64,000 nucleotides of DNA, taken from assembly GCA_002316385.1 (NCBI GenBank), contig DCDL01000016.1:1-64000 (forward strand). The letters run 5' to 3'. This stretch comes from Clostridium sp. UBA1056 (lineage in GTDB: Bacteria; Bacillota; Clostridia; Clostridiales; Clostridiaceae). This document shows positions 16,344 to 25,829 of this stretch, piece after piece. The notes below the pieces were generated by a model. That model searched no databases, was not told where the DNA came from, and was given only the letters and a program-made list of their open reading frames with translations. A program made the translations under genes and the position numbers. Within the stretch, counting starts at the first letter, position 1, and the number at the start of each line of letters is the position of its first letter.

Positions 16344-17135
16344 GTGGGTAAAAAACCAAGTATGTTTAGCAAAGATTATCGCAAACAGTTAAAACTGAGG
16401 CGTATAAAATATATGGTTGTATTTTTAATTGTAGTTATTATTATAGGAATATCTGGATTAGTTGTTAGTAATAAAGAGGGGATATTAGCTATAAAAAATT
16501 TCTTTGTTAGGGAAAGTGCGAAAGAAAATAGTAATGAATCTATAAATAATGAAGATGTGAATAAGGAAAACTTAGAAAACGAAAATATTGTAGAGGAAAA
16601 ACCAATTAAAACTTCATCGGAGATAGTGCTTCAATCAGGAAAAAAAGTTACTGCTAATTATGAAGAGAAAGATGGAGTTAAGAGAATTAGTACAGTTGAT
16701 TCAGAAGCACAAGTAAAATATAGTATATCTCCATCTCAAGAAATGATTTTAATTTTAGATGAACAAGCACAGGATATGTACATTTTAAATAGTAAAGAAG
16801 AACTTACGAATATTACAAATCAACAATATGTATCAACTAGCAATGAGGTATTTAAAAAGGAAAGTGTGTTAAGTTACAATCCTTCCTATAAATGGGTTGA
16901 GAGTGCTCGATTTATTGACAATACTCATGTTGCATATTCTAGTAGCTTACCGTGGCTAAATAATAGTGATGATAGATATTTATGGATATTTAATATGGAA
17001 AACAATAAACACCAAGGTTATTATAATATAAAAGGAAAAACTTTTAAGGTAGGACAGATAACGGATAAAGGTCTAACTATTTTTCTAGATGATAAAGAAA
17101 TAATTGTAGATAAAGATGGGAAAATAGTTCAGTAA
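16344..17135 (+). CDS. Membrane-anchored protein of unknown function
   Basis: A GTG at 16344 is preferred because GGAGG lies 8 bases upstream; the ATGs at 16317 and 16332 lack one. The product has a short basic cytoplasmic start, one membrane helix (YMVVFLIVVIIIGISGLVV), an Asn/Glu-rich linker and an extracytoplasmic domain of about 170 residues with beta-propeller-like strands (MILILDEQAQDMYIL, RYLWIFNMENN). It precedes tig on the same strand, but a 200-base gap and a separate ribosome site suggest its own unit. No family recognised. Confidence 0.75.
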   Translation: MGKKPSMFSKDYRKQLKLRRIKYMVVFLIVVIIIGISGLVVSNKEGILAIKNFFVRESAKENSNESINNEDVNKENLENENIVEEKPIKTSSEIVLQSGKKVTANYEEKDGVKRISTVDSEAQVKYSISPSQEMILILDEQAQDMYILNSKEELTNITNQQYVSTSNEVFKKESVLSYNPSYKWVESARFIDNTHVAYSSSLPWLNNSDDRYLWIFNMENNKHQGYYNIKGKTFKVGQITDKGLTIFLDDKEIIVDKDGKIVQ

Positions 17136-17336
17136 ATATATCAAAGGAAAAAGTATTGTACATAATAATAGTATTATTGTATAATTTATTAGGTGATATT
17201 TAATTTATTATCATAAATTTAGAGGCTGATATTATATCCTATTAACAGTTAAATAATGAAATATACTATTTACTTTGCTAAATTTATGTTATAATTTTAA
17301 GAAATACAGAGTTGGTAATATTAGGAGGAAGAAACA

Positions 17337-18626
17337 ATGAACGTTAAAATGGAGAAGCTAGAGAAAAACGTTGTTAAATTTGAAATAACAGTAGGAGCGG
17401 ATAAATTTGCAGAGGCTGTTAAAAAATCTTATTCAAAAAATGCAAAAAAATTCAATGTGCCTGGATTTAGAAAAGGTAAGGCTCCAATGAATATAATTAA
17501 AAAATACTATGGTGAGGGTGCATTATATGAAGATGCAATAAACTACATATATGAAACTACTTACTCACAAGTATTAGTTGAGAATGATATACATCCAGTT
17601 GACTATCCATCAATTGATATAGTTCAGATCGGTGAAGGAAAAGAGTTTATATATACTGCTTTAGTACCAGTAGTACCAGAAGTTGAACTAGGTGCTTATA
17701 AAGGAATAGCGGTAAAGAAAGAAGTATTAGAAGTTACAGACGAAGATGTGGAAAATAAATTAAAAGAATTACAAGCTCAAAATACAAGAGTAGAAGTAAA
17801 AGAAGGAGCTATTAAAAAAGGTGATATAGCTGTTATCGACTTTAAAGGCTATGTAGACAATGTAGCTTTTGAAGGTGGAGAAGCTAAAGATTATGAATTA
17901 GAGATAGGTTCAGGTAGCTTTATAGATAACTTTGAAGATCAATTAGTTGGATTATCTGCTGGAGAATCTAAGGATATAAATGTTAATTTCCCAGAGCAGT
18001 ATGGGAAAGAAGAATTAAATGGAAAGCCAGCTAAGTTTGAAGTAACTGTTAACTCTGTTAAGAAAAAAGAATTACCAGAAATAAATGATGAATTTGCTAG
18101 TGAGGTTTCTGAGTTTGAAACTTTAGAAGAGCTTAGAAATAGTATAAGAGAAGAATTAGTTAAAGCTAATGAAGCAAAAGCAACTAATGAATATGAGATG
18201 GCTGTTATAGAAGCTGTAGTAGCTAATGCTAATGTAGAGATTCCAGATGCTATGGTAAATAGAGAGTTAGATGGAATGCTTCAAGACTTAGAAAATAGAT
18301 TAAAATATCAAGGTTTAGATATAGAAAGCTATTTTAAATTTACAAACACTTCAGAAGATGATTTTAGAGAGCAAATGAAAGATATAGCATCTAAGAATGT
18401 TAAAAATGAATTAGTTTTAAATGAAATTGCTAAAGCTGAAAAAATTGAAGCATCAGAAGAAGAAATAAGAGAAAAAGCTACTGAAATTGCCAGCAAATAC
18501 GGTGAGACTGATAAATTAGAAGAAACAGTTGATCGTTTAGTTAAAGTTCAAAGAGAATATCTTGGAACTCAAATAGTAAATGAAAAAATTAAGAACATGA
18601 TAATGGAAAATAGCAAAGCTATTTAA
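17337..18626 (+). CDS. tig: Trigger factor, ribosome-bound chaperone and peptidyl-prolyl isomerase
   Basis: Binds ribosomal protein L23 and shields new chains. The N-terminal ribosome-binding domain has the signature FNVPGFRKGKAP (residues ~42-53, GFRKGK loop). An FKBP-type isomerase domain covers ~150-245 (DIAVIDFKGYVDNVAFEGGEA). The C-terminal chaperone arms run to residue 429. AGGAGG precedes the ATG. It is followed by its own terminator, then clpP and clpX, the conserved Firmicute order. Confidence 0.98.
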   Translation: MNVKMEKLEKNVVKFEITVGADKFAEAVKKSYSKNAKKFNVPGFRKGKAPMNIIKKYYGEGALYEDAINYIYETTYSQVLVENDIHPVDYPSIDIVQIGEGKEFIYTALVPVVPEVELGAYKGIAVKKEVLEVTDEDVENKLKELQAQNTRVEVKEGAIKKGDIAVIDFKGYVDNVAFEGGEAKDYELEIGSGSFIDNFEDQLVGLSAGESKDINVNFPEQYGKEELNGKPAKFEVTVNSVKKKELPEINDEFASEVSEFETLEELRNSIREELVKANEAKATNEYEMAVIEAVVANANVEIPDAMVNRELDGMLQDLENRLKYQGLDIESYFKFTNTSEDDFREQMKDIASKNVKNELVLNEIAKAEKIEASEEEIREKATEIASKYGETDKLEETVDRLVKVQREYLGTQIVNEKIKNMIMENSKAI

Positions 18627-18633
18627 GTTGATT

Positions 18634-18668
18634 AATAATTGCCAGTATGTACTGGCAATTATTTTAAA
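18634..18668 (+). terminator. Terminator of tig
   Basis: AATAATTGCCAGTA pairs with TACTGGCAATTATT, followed by TTAAAT. Confidence 0.8.
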
Positions 18669-18748
18669 TAAAATAGGTTAAAATGATTTTAATGAGGATA
18701 TAATAGTAAATATTCTAATATATTTACAATAGTGAGGAGGTTATATTT

Positions 18749-19333
18749 ATGAGTTATATACCAATGGTTGTAGAGCAAACTGGTAAGGGCGAACGATCTT
18801 ATGATATATATTCTAGATTATTAAAAGAAAGAATTATTTTTCTATCAGATGAAGTAAATGATGTGACTGCTAGCTTAGTAGTAGCACAACTTTTATTTTT
18901 AGAATCAGAAGATCCAGATAAGGATATACACTTGTATATAAATAGTCCTGGTGGTTCAATAACTTCTGGAATGGCAATTTATGATACAATGAATTATATA
19001 AAGCCAGAGGTTTCTACAATTTGTATAGGAATGGCTGCATCTATGGGAGCTTTTTTACTTGCAGCAGGTCAAAAAGGAAAAAGATTTGCACTTCCTAATA
19101 GTGAAATAATGATACATCAACCATTAGGTGGATTTAAAGGTCAAGCAACTGATATTGATATTCATGCTAAAAGAATATTAAAGATAAAAGAGACTCTTAA
19201 TGAGATATTAAGTGAAAGAACAGGTCAGCCTTTAGATAAAATAAAGCAAGATGTTGAAAGAGATTATTTTATGTCCGCGGATGAAGCTAAAGAATATGGA
19301 TTAGTAGATGAAGTAATTATTGAAAAGAAATAG
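18749..19333 (+). CDS. clpP: ATP-dependent Clp protease proteolytic subunit
   Basis: Serine protease that forms a 14-subunit chamber and works with ClpX or another Clp ATPase. The 194-residue protein carries the triad Ser98 (GMAASMGAF), His123 (EIMIHQP) and Asp172 (VERDYF), at the family's usual positions. GAGGAGG precedes the ATG. clpX follows after 18 bases, so both are one transcript. No CtsR or CIRCE operator was seen upstream. Confidence 0.98.
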   Translation: MSYIPMVVEQTGKGERSYDIYSRLLKERIIFLSDEVNDVTASLVVAQLLFLESEDPDKDIHLYINSPGGSITSGMAIYDTMNYIKPEVSTICIGMAASMGAFLLAAGQKGKRFALPNSEIMIHQPLGGFKGQATDIDIHAKRILKIKETLNEILSERTGQPLDKIKQDVERDYFMSADEAKEYGLVDEVIIEKK

Positions 19334-19351
19334 CTTTAAAGGGGTGTCAAC

Positions 19352-20644
19352 ATGCCAAGAAATGAAGAAAAGAAAAAATTTAAGTGTTCTTTTTGTGGAA
19401 AAAGTGAAGAACAAGTAAGAAGACTTATAGCAGGACCAGGTGTATATATTTGCGATGAGTGTATCGAGCTTTGTTCTGAAATCATAGTAGATGAAAGAGA
19501 AGAAGATGTCCAAATTGACATGGGCACATTACCTAAGCCTAAGGAAATTAGAAAGTATCTAGATCAATATGTGGTAGGGCAAGATGATGCTAAAAAGGCT
19601 TTAGCTGTAGCAGTATATAATCATTATAAAAGAATAAATTCAAATGTTGTAGATAATGATATAGAACTGCAAAAGAGTAATATACTTCTTTTAGGACCAA
19701 CAGGTTCTGGTAAAACTTTATTAGCTCAAACTTTAGCAAAGATGTTAAATGTACCTTTTGCAATAGCAGATGCTACTACTCTTACAGAAGCAGGTTATGT
19801 AGGTGAGGATGTAGAGAACATCTTACTAAAATTAATTCAAAACTCTGATTATGATATAGAGAGAGCTGAAAGAGGAATTATCTATATTGATGAGATTGAT
19901 AAGATTGCCCGTAAATCAGAAAATCCATCTATAACTAGAGATGTTTCTGGTGAAGGTGTTCAACAAGCTTTACTTAAAATTCTAGAGGGAACTGTATCTT
20001 CTGTACCGCCACAAGGTGGAAGAAAACATCCTCATCAAGAGTTCATTCAAATAAATACATCTAATATATTATTTATTTGTGGTGGAGCATTTGATGGCTT
20101 AGAAAAAATTATTACAAAAAGAACTCAGAAATCAGCCATGGGATTTGGAGCAGAAGTAATGTCTAAAGAGAAACAAGACTTAGGTGAATTATTTAAACAA
20201 ATAATGCCAGGTGACCTATTAAAGTTTGGATTAATTCCAGAGTTTGTAGGAAGAATTCCTGTAATAGTAACTTTAGATAACTTAGATGAAGAAGCTCTTG
20301 TAAAAATATTAAGCGAACCTAAGAATGCATTAGTAAAACAATATCAAAAATTATTAGAAATTGATGATGTTAAACTTGAATTCAATGAAAATGCACTTAG
20401 AGCTATAGCTAAAGAGGCAATAAAGAGAAGCACAGGAGCAAGAGGACTAAGAGCAATAATAGAAGATATAATGCAGGAAATAATGTATGAAATTCCTTCT
20501 TGTGAGGAAATAGAAAAGGTTATAATTCATGAGGAAACTTTAAAAACAAAGATTCCAGAGTATATTATTGCAGAGAGTGGAAAAAGAGAACCTTTAAGAT
20601 TAGAAAGTAAAAAGGGTGTAAAAAGAGCACCTGAACTTGCATAA
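19352..20644 (+). CDS. clpX: ATP-dependent Clp protease ATP-binding subunit ClpX
   Basis: AAA+ unfoldase feeding substrates to ClpP. The N-terminal zinc domain uses Cys12, Cys15, Cys34 and Cys37 (CSFC, CDEC). The ATPase has Walker A GPTGSGKT, Walker B IIYIDEIDKIA and the pore loop GYVGED. The IGF-type ClpP-contact loop lies near MGFGAEV. Length 430 is standard. AAAGGGG lies before the ATG. A terminator closes the clpP-clpX unit. Confidence 0.98.
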   Translation: MPRNEEKKKFKCSFCGKSEEQVRRLIAGPGVYICDECIELCSEIIVDEREEDVQIDMGTLPKPKEIRKYLDQYVVGQDDAKKALAVAVYNHYKRINSNVVDNDIELQKSNILLLGPTGSGKTLLAQTLAKMLNVPFAIADATTLTEAGYVGEDVENILLKLIQNSDYDIERAERGIIYIDEIDKIARKSENPSITRDVSGEGVQQALLKILEGTVSSVPPQGGRKHPHQEFIQINTSNILFICGGAFDGLEKIITKRTQKSAMGFGAEVMSKEKQDLGELFKQIMPGDLLKFGLIPEFVGRIPVIVTLDNLDEEALVKILSEPKNALVKQYQKLLEIDDVKLEFNENALRAIAKEAIKRSTGARGLRAIIEDIMQEIMYEIPSCEEIEKVIIHEETLKTKIPEYIIAESGKREPLRLESKKGVKRAPELA

Positions 20645-20651
20645 TATAAAA

Positions 20652-20677
20652 AACTGCTGATTTTCAGCAGTTTTTTC
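20652..20677 (+). terminator. Terminator of clpX
   Basis: AACTGCTGA pairs with TCAGCAGTT and is followed by TTTTCTT. Confidence 0.88.
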
Positions 20678-20742
20678 TTGTTATAGAATATTAATCCAAT
20701 ATATTGTGAATAATACTATTGTGACTTAAATAATTAGTAAAA

Positions 20743-20786
20743 GGGAGGGCAGGTTAGTTTGCTTATGACAGTAAGCTAATATTAAT
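20743..20786 (+). promoter_or_regulatory. Remote ribosome site and hairpin before lonB
   Basis: The only good Shine-Dalgarno sequence, GGGAGG at 20743-20748, lies 38 bases before the ATG. Between them TTAGTTTGC (20754-20762) can pair with GTAAGCTAA (20771-20779), including G-T pairs. Folding this stem would bring the site to about 12 bases from the start, so initiation may depend on the hairpin. Confidence 0.4.
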
Positions 20787-22478
20787 ATGGAACCAGTAGC
20801 GATTTTAATTATGCTAATACAACTATTAGTTACAATAGTAATGGGAATTTATTTTTTCAATGCCTTAAAGGGGCAAAAATCATCTAAGGTTACAATAAAT
20901 AAAGAAAATACAAAGGAAATTGAAAAACTAAGAAAATTAAAAAGTATAAGTTTAACTGAACCATTAACAGAAAAGAGCAGACCTAAACGATTTGAAGATA
21001 TAATTGGTCAAGAAAAAGGTATTAAAGCTCTAAAGGCAGCTATATGTGGACCCAATCCTCAGCATGTAATAATATATGGACCACCGGGAGTTGGAAAAAC
21101 TGCAGCAGCAAGACTTGTGTTAGAAGAAGCGAAATTAATTTCTTCTTCCCCATTTAGGTTATCCTCTTCCTTTGTAGAGATTGATGCTACAACTATTAGA
21201 TTTGATGAAAGAGGTATAGCAGATCCACTAATAGGATCAGTTCATGATCCTATATATCAGGGGGCGGGTCCTTTAGGAGTTATAGGCGTGCCACAACCAA
21301 AACCAGGAGCAGTTACTAAAGCTCATGGAGGAGTTCTCTTTATTGATGAAATAGGTGAATTGCATCCAATAGAAATGAATAAGTTATTAAAGGTTTTGGA
21401 GGATAGAAAAGTATTTTTAGATAGTGCTTATTATAATAGTGAAGATCCCAATATGCCATCTTACATAAAAGAGATATTTGAGGATGGACTTCCAGCTGAC
21501 TTTAGACTAATAGGTGCTACTACTAGAAGTCCGGAGGAGATAGTTCCAGCCATTAGATCTAGATGTGTAGAAATATTTTTTAGAGCACTGGATGGTGATG
21601 AAGTAGAAATAATTGCGAGAAATGCAACTGAAAAAATAGGTATAACTATAGAGGAAGAAGCGTTAAAACTAGTTGGTATGTTTGCTAACAATGGCCGAGA
21701 TGCTATAAACTTAGTTCAACTTGCTTGTGGCATTGTAATAAATGAAAATAGGGGTACTGTAGGAGTAAATGAGATACAGTGGGTAATAGAGAATGGTCAA
21801 TATTCTCCGAGACCTAATAAAAAAATATGTGCAAAACCAAAGGTTGGGTACGTAAATGGTCTTGCGGTATATGGCTCTAACATTGGATCTGTAATGGAAA
21901 TAGAAGCAACAGCTATTAAGGCAAAGGAACAAGAAGGAATAGTTAAAATAACAGGCATAGTAGAGGAAGAAGAATTAGGGGATAGAGATAGAAAATTAAA
22001 GAGAAAGAGCACAGCAAGAAATTCTATTGATAATGTAATTACGGTATTAGAGAGATTGTATAATATTGACACAAAAAAATATGATATCCATGTAAATTTT
22101 CCAGGCGGAATGCCTGTAGATGGTCCTTCAGCAGGAATAAGTATGGCTGCTGCTATTTATAGTGCAATAACAGGAAGATGTGTAGATAATAAAATAGCTA
22201 TGACTGGAGAAATCTCTATTCACGGAGAAGTAAAGCCTGTTGGAGGAGTTACAGCCAAAATTACAGGAGCTATAAAAGCTGGTGCAACAAAGGTTTTAAT
22301 ACCGAAGGAAAATTGGCAAGAAGCATACAAAGATTATAAAGATATAAAAGTAATGCCTGTCAATACTATAAAAGAAGTTATAGATGAGACTATAATAAAA
22401 GAGCAGATTCTTCATATAAATGTGGATAAAAAAGAGCAAGCCTTTGAACTAGATGTATCACCACAACTCGATGCGTAA
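20787..22478 (+). CDS. lonB: ATP-dependent protease LonB
   Basis: Membrane-tethered Lon-type protease related to B. subtilis LonB, which acts in the forespore. An N-terminal hydrophobic segment (VAILIMLIQLLVTIVMGIYF) anchors it. Walker A is GPPGVGKT (98-105), Walker B is GGVLFIDEIGELH. The protease domain carries Ser448 (DGPSAG) and Lys491, the Lon catalytic dyad. Length is 563. The start matches the family, although the ribosome site is remote. It sits between clpX and lonA, the order also found in Bacillus. Confidence 0.95.
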   Translation: MEPVAILIMLIQLLVTIVMGIYFFNALKGQKSSKVTINKENTKEIEKLRKLKSISLTEPLTEKSRPKRFEDIIGQEKGIKALKAAICGPNPQHVIIYGPPGVGKTAAARLVLEEAKLISSSPFRLSSSFVEIDATTIRFDERGIADPLIGSVHDPIYQGAGPLGVIGVPQPKPGAVTKAHGGVLFIDEIGELHPIEMNKLLKVLEDRKVFLDSAYYNSEDPNMPSYIKEIFEDGLPADFRLIGATTRSPEEIVPAIRSRCVEIFFRALDGDEVEIIARNATEKIGITIEEEALKLVGMFANNGRDAINLVQLACGIVINENRGTVGVNEIQWVIENGQYSPRPNKKICAKPKVGYVNGLAVYGSNIGSVMEIEATAIKAKEQEGIVKITGIVEEEELGDRDRKLKRKSTARNSIDNVITVLERLYNIDTKKYDIHVNFPGGMPVDGPSAGISMAAAIYSAITGRCVDNKIAMTGEISIHGEVKPVGGVTAKITGAIKAGATKVLIPKENWQEAYKDYKDIKVMPVNTIKEVIDETIIKEQILHINVDKKEQAFELDVSPQLDA

Positions 22479-22482
22479 CCAT

Positions 22483-22530
22483 AATCCCTATATAAGTTTT
22501 AAACATAAGACTTATATAGGGATTATTTAA
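22483..22530 (+). terminator. Terminator of lonB
   Basis: AATCCCTATATAAG (22483-22496) pairs perfectly with CTTATATAGGGATT (22511-22524), then ATTTAATTG. The rest of the gap to 22804 is AT-rich leader for lonA with no gene seen. Confidence 0.8.
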
Positions 22531-22804
22531 TTGAAAAATTATATTTTTATGGGTATAATATACTAGTCTAATTATAATTAATATAATAACGACATATCAT
22601 TTAGATATTTTATATAAAGTGAACTTTATCTTTACAAATTTGTATTATACAATGTTTTGTATTAGGTAAAGAAAAAGTTGTCCTAAAAGATTCCTATATA
22701 AATACTTAAAGTTAAATTATTTATTTCAAGTGAAATAAATAAAATTTTATAATATGAAATTAAGTAAAATTAAATGATAGATTAGATAGAAATGAGGAGA
22801 TAGT

Positions 22805-25138
22805 ATGGAGAATACAATAATGACGCTTCCATTAATTCCGTTGAGAGGATTGAGCATTTTTCCACATATGGCTTTAAACTTTGATATAGGAAGAAGTAAA
22901 TCTATAGAAGCAATTAATAGAGCTATGAATGAAAATCAGAAGATATTTGTAGTAAGCCAACGAGAAGCAGCAATGGAAAATCCAACTCAAAAGGATATAT
23001 ATAGCATTGGATGTGTGTGTACAATAAAGCAATTTATGAAGCTACCAGGGAATCATTTAAGAGTATTAGTAGAAGGAGAATATAGGGCTAAACTTGTAAA
23101 TTATTTAGATGAAGATGACTGTATAAGTGCAGAAGTTGAAGAAGCTGAAGAATTAGATATAGAAGATGAAACAGAATCTCAGGGATATAAAAATTCATTA
23201 AATGATATGTTTATTAATTACTTAGAATTAGCAGGTGAAGAGTTTAAAGACTTAATAGTAGAATTGGAATCTGAAGAAGACAATAATGTATATTGTGATG
23301 TTATAAGTGCATTTTTACCAGTAAAAGCTGAAGTAAAGCAAGAATTATTAGAGACTATATCTATTAAGGAAAGAATGGAGAAGTTATTAGTTATTCTAAA
23401 AAAAGAGATAGAAATTGTAAAGGTAGAAAAGCTTATAAGCAATAAAGTGAAGGCTAGAGTAAGTGAATCTCAAAAGGAGTATTATCTCAGAGAGCAACTT
23501 AAGGTAATTCAAGAAGAGCTTGGAGAAGATGATGAGCTTGGAAAGGAAATATCTAATTACGAGAAAAAATTAGGACAAATTAAAGTATCTAAAGAAATTA
23601 AAACTAAGATAGAATATGAAATTAATAGATTAAAAAGTGTGGGATCTTCATCTCAAGAAGGGACAGTTATAAAGACTTATTTGGATACTATTTTAGATAT
23701 GCCTTGGAATAAGCTTATTAAAGATAATCTAGATTTAACTAATGCAAGAAAAGTTTTAGATGAAGAACATTATGGATTAGAGGATGTAAAGGAAAGAATT
23801 ATAGAATATTTAGCAGTAAGAAAAATGAGCAAATCACTAAAATCACCTATAATATGCTTAGTCGGACCTCCGGGAGTTGGTAAAACATCCATTGCTAAGT
23901 CAGTGGCTAATTCACTAGGAAGAAAATTTGTAAGAATGAGTTTAGGCGGAGTAAAAGATGAGGCTGAAATTCGTGGTCATAGAAAAACTTATGTAGGAGC
24001 AATACCAGGAAGAATTGTGTCTGCTTTAAAGGAAGCAGGTTATAAAAATCCAGTATGTCTTTTAGATGAAATTGATAAGGTATCAAAGGATTATAAAGGA
24101 AATGTAGAAGATGCTCTTTTAGAGGTTTTAGACTCAGAACAAAATAAAACTTTCAGAGATCATTACCTTGATGTAGAATTTGATCTATCAAAGGTACTAT
24201 TTATAACCACAGCAAATACTTTGGATACTGTATCTAGGCCTCTTTTAGATAGAATGGAGGTAATAGAGGTTTCAGGATATACCACAGAAGAGAAATATGA
24301 AATTGCAAAGAAATATTTAGTTCCTAAAGTTATGAAGGAATATTCCGTTGAAGATGGTCAGATTGTAGTTAGTGAGAGTGCATTAAGAACTATAATAGAT
24401 AGATATACAAGAGAATCTGGGGTTCGAAATCTAGAAAGAAAGATATCTTCAGCAATAAGAAAAGCTATAACTGAAATAATGGAAAGTAATAAGAAGAAAA
24501 TATCAATAAACTCCGTGATAGTTAAAAAATATTTAGGTGCTGAAATATATAGCTATGATGACTTAGAAAAGGAAGATAAGGTAGGCGTAGTCACAGGTCT
24601 TGCATGGACTGGATACGGTGGAGATACACTTCCAGTAGAAGTAGCTGTAATGGAGGGAGATGGAAAGCTTCAACTTACAGGACAACTGGGAGATGTGATG
24701 AAGGAATCGGCTAAGGCTGGATATAGCTATGTAAGAGCTAACTGTGATGAATATGGCATAGATAAAGAATTTTACAAGAATAAGGACATTCACATCCATA
24801 TCCCAGAAGGAGCTATTCCAAAGGATGGTCCATCTGCTGGAGTTACTATGGTTACAGCGATGGTTTCTGCTTTAAGCAACAGAAAAATAAAGTATTCAGT
24901 TGCTATGACAGGAGAAGTTACATTAACTGGTAGAGTATTACCTATAGGTGGGCTTAAGGAAAAAAGTTTAGCTGCATATAGAATGGGGATAAAGACTATA
25001 ATTATTCCGAAAGCTAATGAAAAAGACTTAAAAGATATACCAAAAGTTATTAAAAATAAGATAGAATTTATACCAGTAGAGAAAATAGAAGATGTGTTGA
25101 AAAATGCATTAATTGGAGAAGATAAAGATGGAAATTAA
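22805..25138 (+). CDS. lon: ATP-dependent protease La (LonA)
   Basis: Cytosolic quality-control protease. The 777-residue protein has the Lon N-terminal substrate domain (starting LPLIPLRGLSIFPHMAL), a coiled-coil linker, an AAA+ module with Walker A GPPGVGKT and Walker B CLLDEIDKV, and a C-terminal protease domain with the catalytic Ser in DGPSAGVTM and Lys in GGLKEKSLAA. GAGGAG precedes the ATG. The end overlaps the start of engB by 11 bases, so the two are co-translated. Confidence 0.98.
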   Translation: MENTIMTLPLIPLRGLSIFPHMALNFDIGRSKSIEAINRAMNENQKIFVVSQREAAMENPTQKDIYSIGCVCTIKQFMKLPGNHLRVLVEGEYRAKLVNYLDEDDCISAEVEEAEELDIEDETESQGYKNSLNDMFINYLELAGEEFKDLIVELESEEDNNVYCDVISAFLPVKAEVKQELLETISIKERMEKLLVILKKEIEIVKVEKLISNKVKARVSESQKEYYLREQLKVIQEELGEDDELGKEISNYEKKLGQIKVSKEIKTKIEYEINRLKSVGSSSQEGTVIKTYLDTILDMPWNKLIKDNLDLTNARKVLDEEHYGLEDVKERIIEYLAVRKMSKSLKSPIICLVGPPGVGKTSIAKSVANSLGRKFVRMSLGGVKDEAEIRGHRKTYVGAIPGRIVSALKEAGYKNPVCLLDEIDKVSKDYKGNVEDALLEVLDSEQNKTFRDHYLDVEFDLSKVLFITTANTLDTVSRPLLDRMEVIEVSGYTTEEKYEIAKKYLVPKVMKEYSVEDGQIVVSESALRTIIDRYTRESGVRNLERKISSAIRKAITEIMESNKKKISINSVIVKKYLGAEIYSYDDLEKEDKVGVVTGLAWTGYGGDTLPVEVAVMEGDGKLQLTGQLGDVMKESAKAGYSYVRANCDEYGIDKEFYKNKDIHIHIPEGAIPKDGPSAGVTMVTAMVSALSNRKIKYSVAMTGEVTLTGRVLPIGGLKEKSLAAYRMGIKTIIIPKANEKDLKDIPKVIKNKIEFIPVEKIEDVLKNALIGEDKDGN

Positions 25139-25718
25139 ACAAGCAGAATTTAAAACTTCAGCAGTAAAGCCTACACAATACCCAGATGATGGTATGTGTG
25201 AAATTGCCTTTGTTGGGAGATCTAACGTAGGAAAGTCTTCACTTATAAATACTTTGACTAATAGGAGAAAATTAGTTAAGGTAAGTGGTACGCCTGGAAA
25301 AACAAGACTTATAAATTTCTTTACCATAAATAATAAGCTATATTTTGTAGACTTACCTGGATATGGCTATGCTAAAGTATCTAAAAGTGAAAAAGCTACT
25401 TGGGGAAAAATGATTGAGCAGTATTTAATTAATAGACCTGAGTTGAAAAAGGTAGCTCTTCTAGTAGATTGTAGACATAAACCTACTGGTGATGATGTAA
25501 TGATGTATGATTGGATTAAACACTATGGGTATGAGATTATAGTTATAGCTACTAAAAAAGATAAATTAACTAAAAATGAATTACAGAAAAGTAGCAAGGT
25601 TATAAAAGAAACTTTAAAGCTTGGTAAAGAAGATAAAATACTGTTCTTCTCATCCTTAAAAAAGGAAGGAAAAGAAGAATTACTTGAAGAGATATTTAAA
25701 GGCTTAGAACTTGAATAA
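25128..25718 (+). CDS. engB: Ribosome biogenesis GTPase EngB/YsxC
   Basis: GTPase that assists large ribosomal subunit assembly. The ATG at 25128 gives MEIKQAEFKTSAV, the usual start; an earlier ATG at 25113 is less likely. G1 is GRSNVGKSS, G3 is DLPGYG and G4 is TKKDKL. Length 196 is normal. It overlaps the end of lon, as in the conserved lon-ysxC pair. A terminator follows within the last codons. Confidence 0.96.
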   Translation: MEIKQAEFKTSAVKPTQYPDDGMCEIAFVGRSNVGKSSLINTLTNRRKLVKVSGTPGKTRLINFFTINNKLYFVDLPGYGYAKVSKSEKATWGKMIEQYLINRPELKKVALLVDCRHKPTGDDVMMYDWIKHYGYEIIVIATKKDKLTKNELQKSSKVIKETLKLGKEDKILFFSSLKKEGKEELLEEIFKGLELE

Positions 25719-25760
25719 GATAAAGGGTTGTTGATTAGTGAAATCAACAGCCCTTTATCT
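25718..25760 (+). terminator. Terminator of engB
   Basis: AGATAAAGGG-TTGTTGATT pairs with AATCAACAG-CCCTTTATCT, a stem of about 18 pairs that begins at the stop codon. Confidence 0.7.
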
Positions 25761-25829
25761 ATGTTATAATAATATTAGTTTATTTTTAAACATATAAATT
25801 TATATATAGGATTAAAGTGGGGTGTTTAT

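Noticed and set aside
18669..18748. CtsR or CIRCE operator for clpP or lon
   Set aside because: No GGTCAAA direct repeats or CIRCE inverted repeat found upstream of clpP or in 22531-22804.
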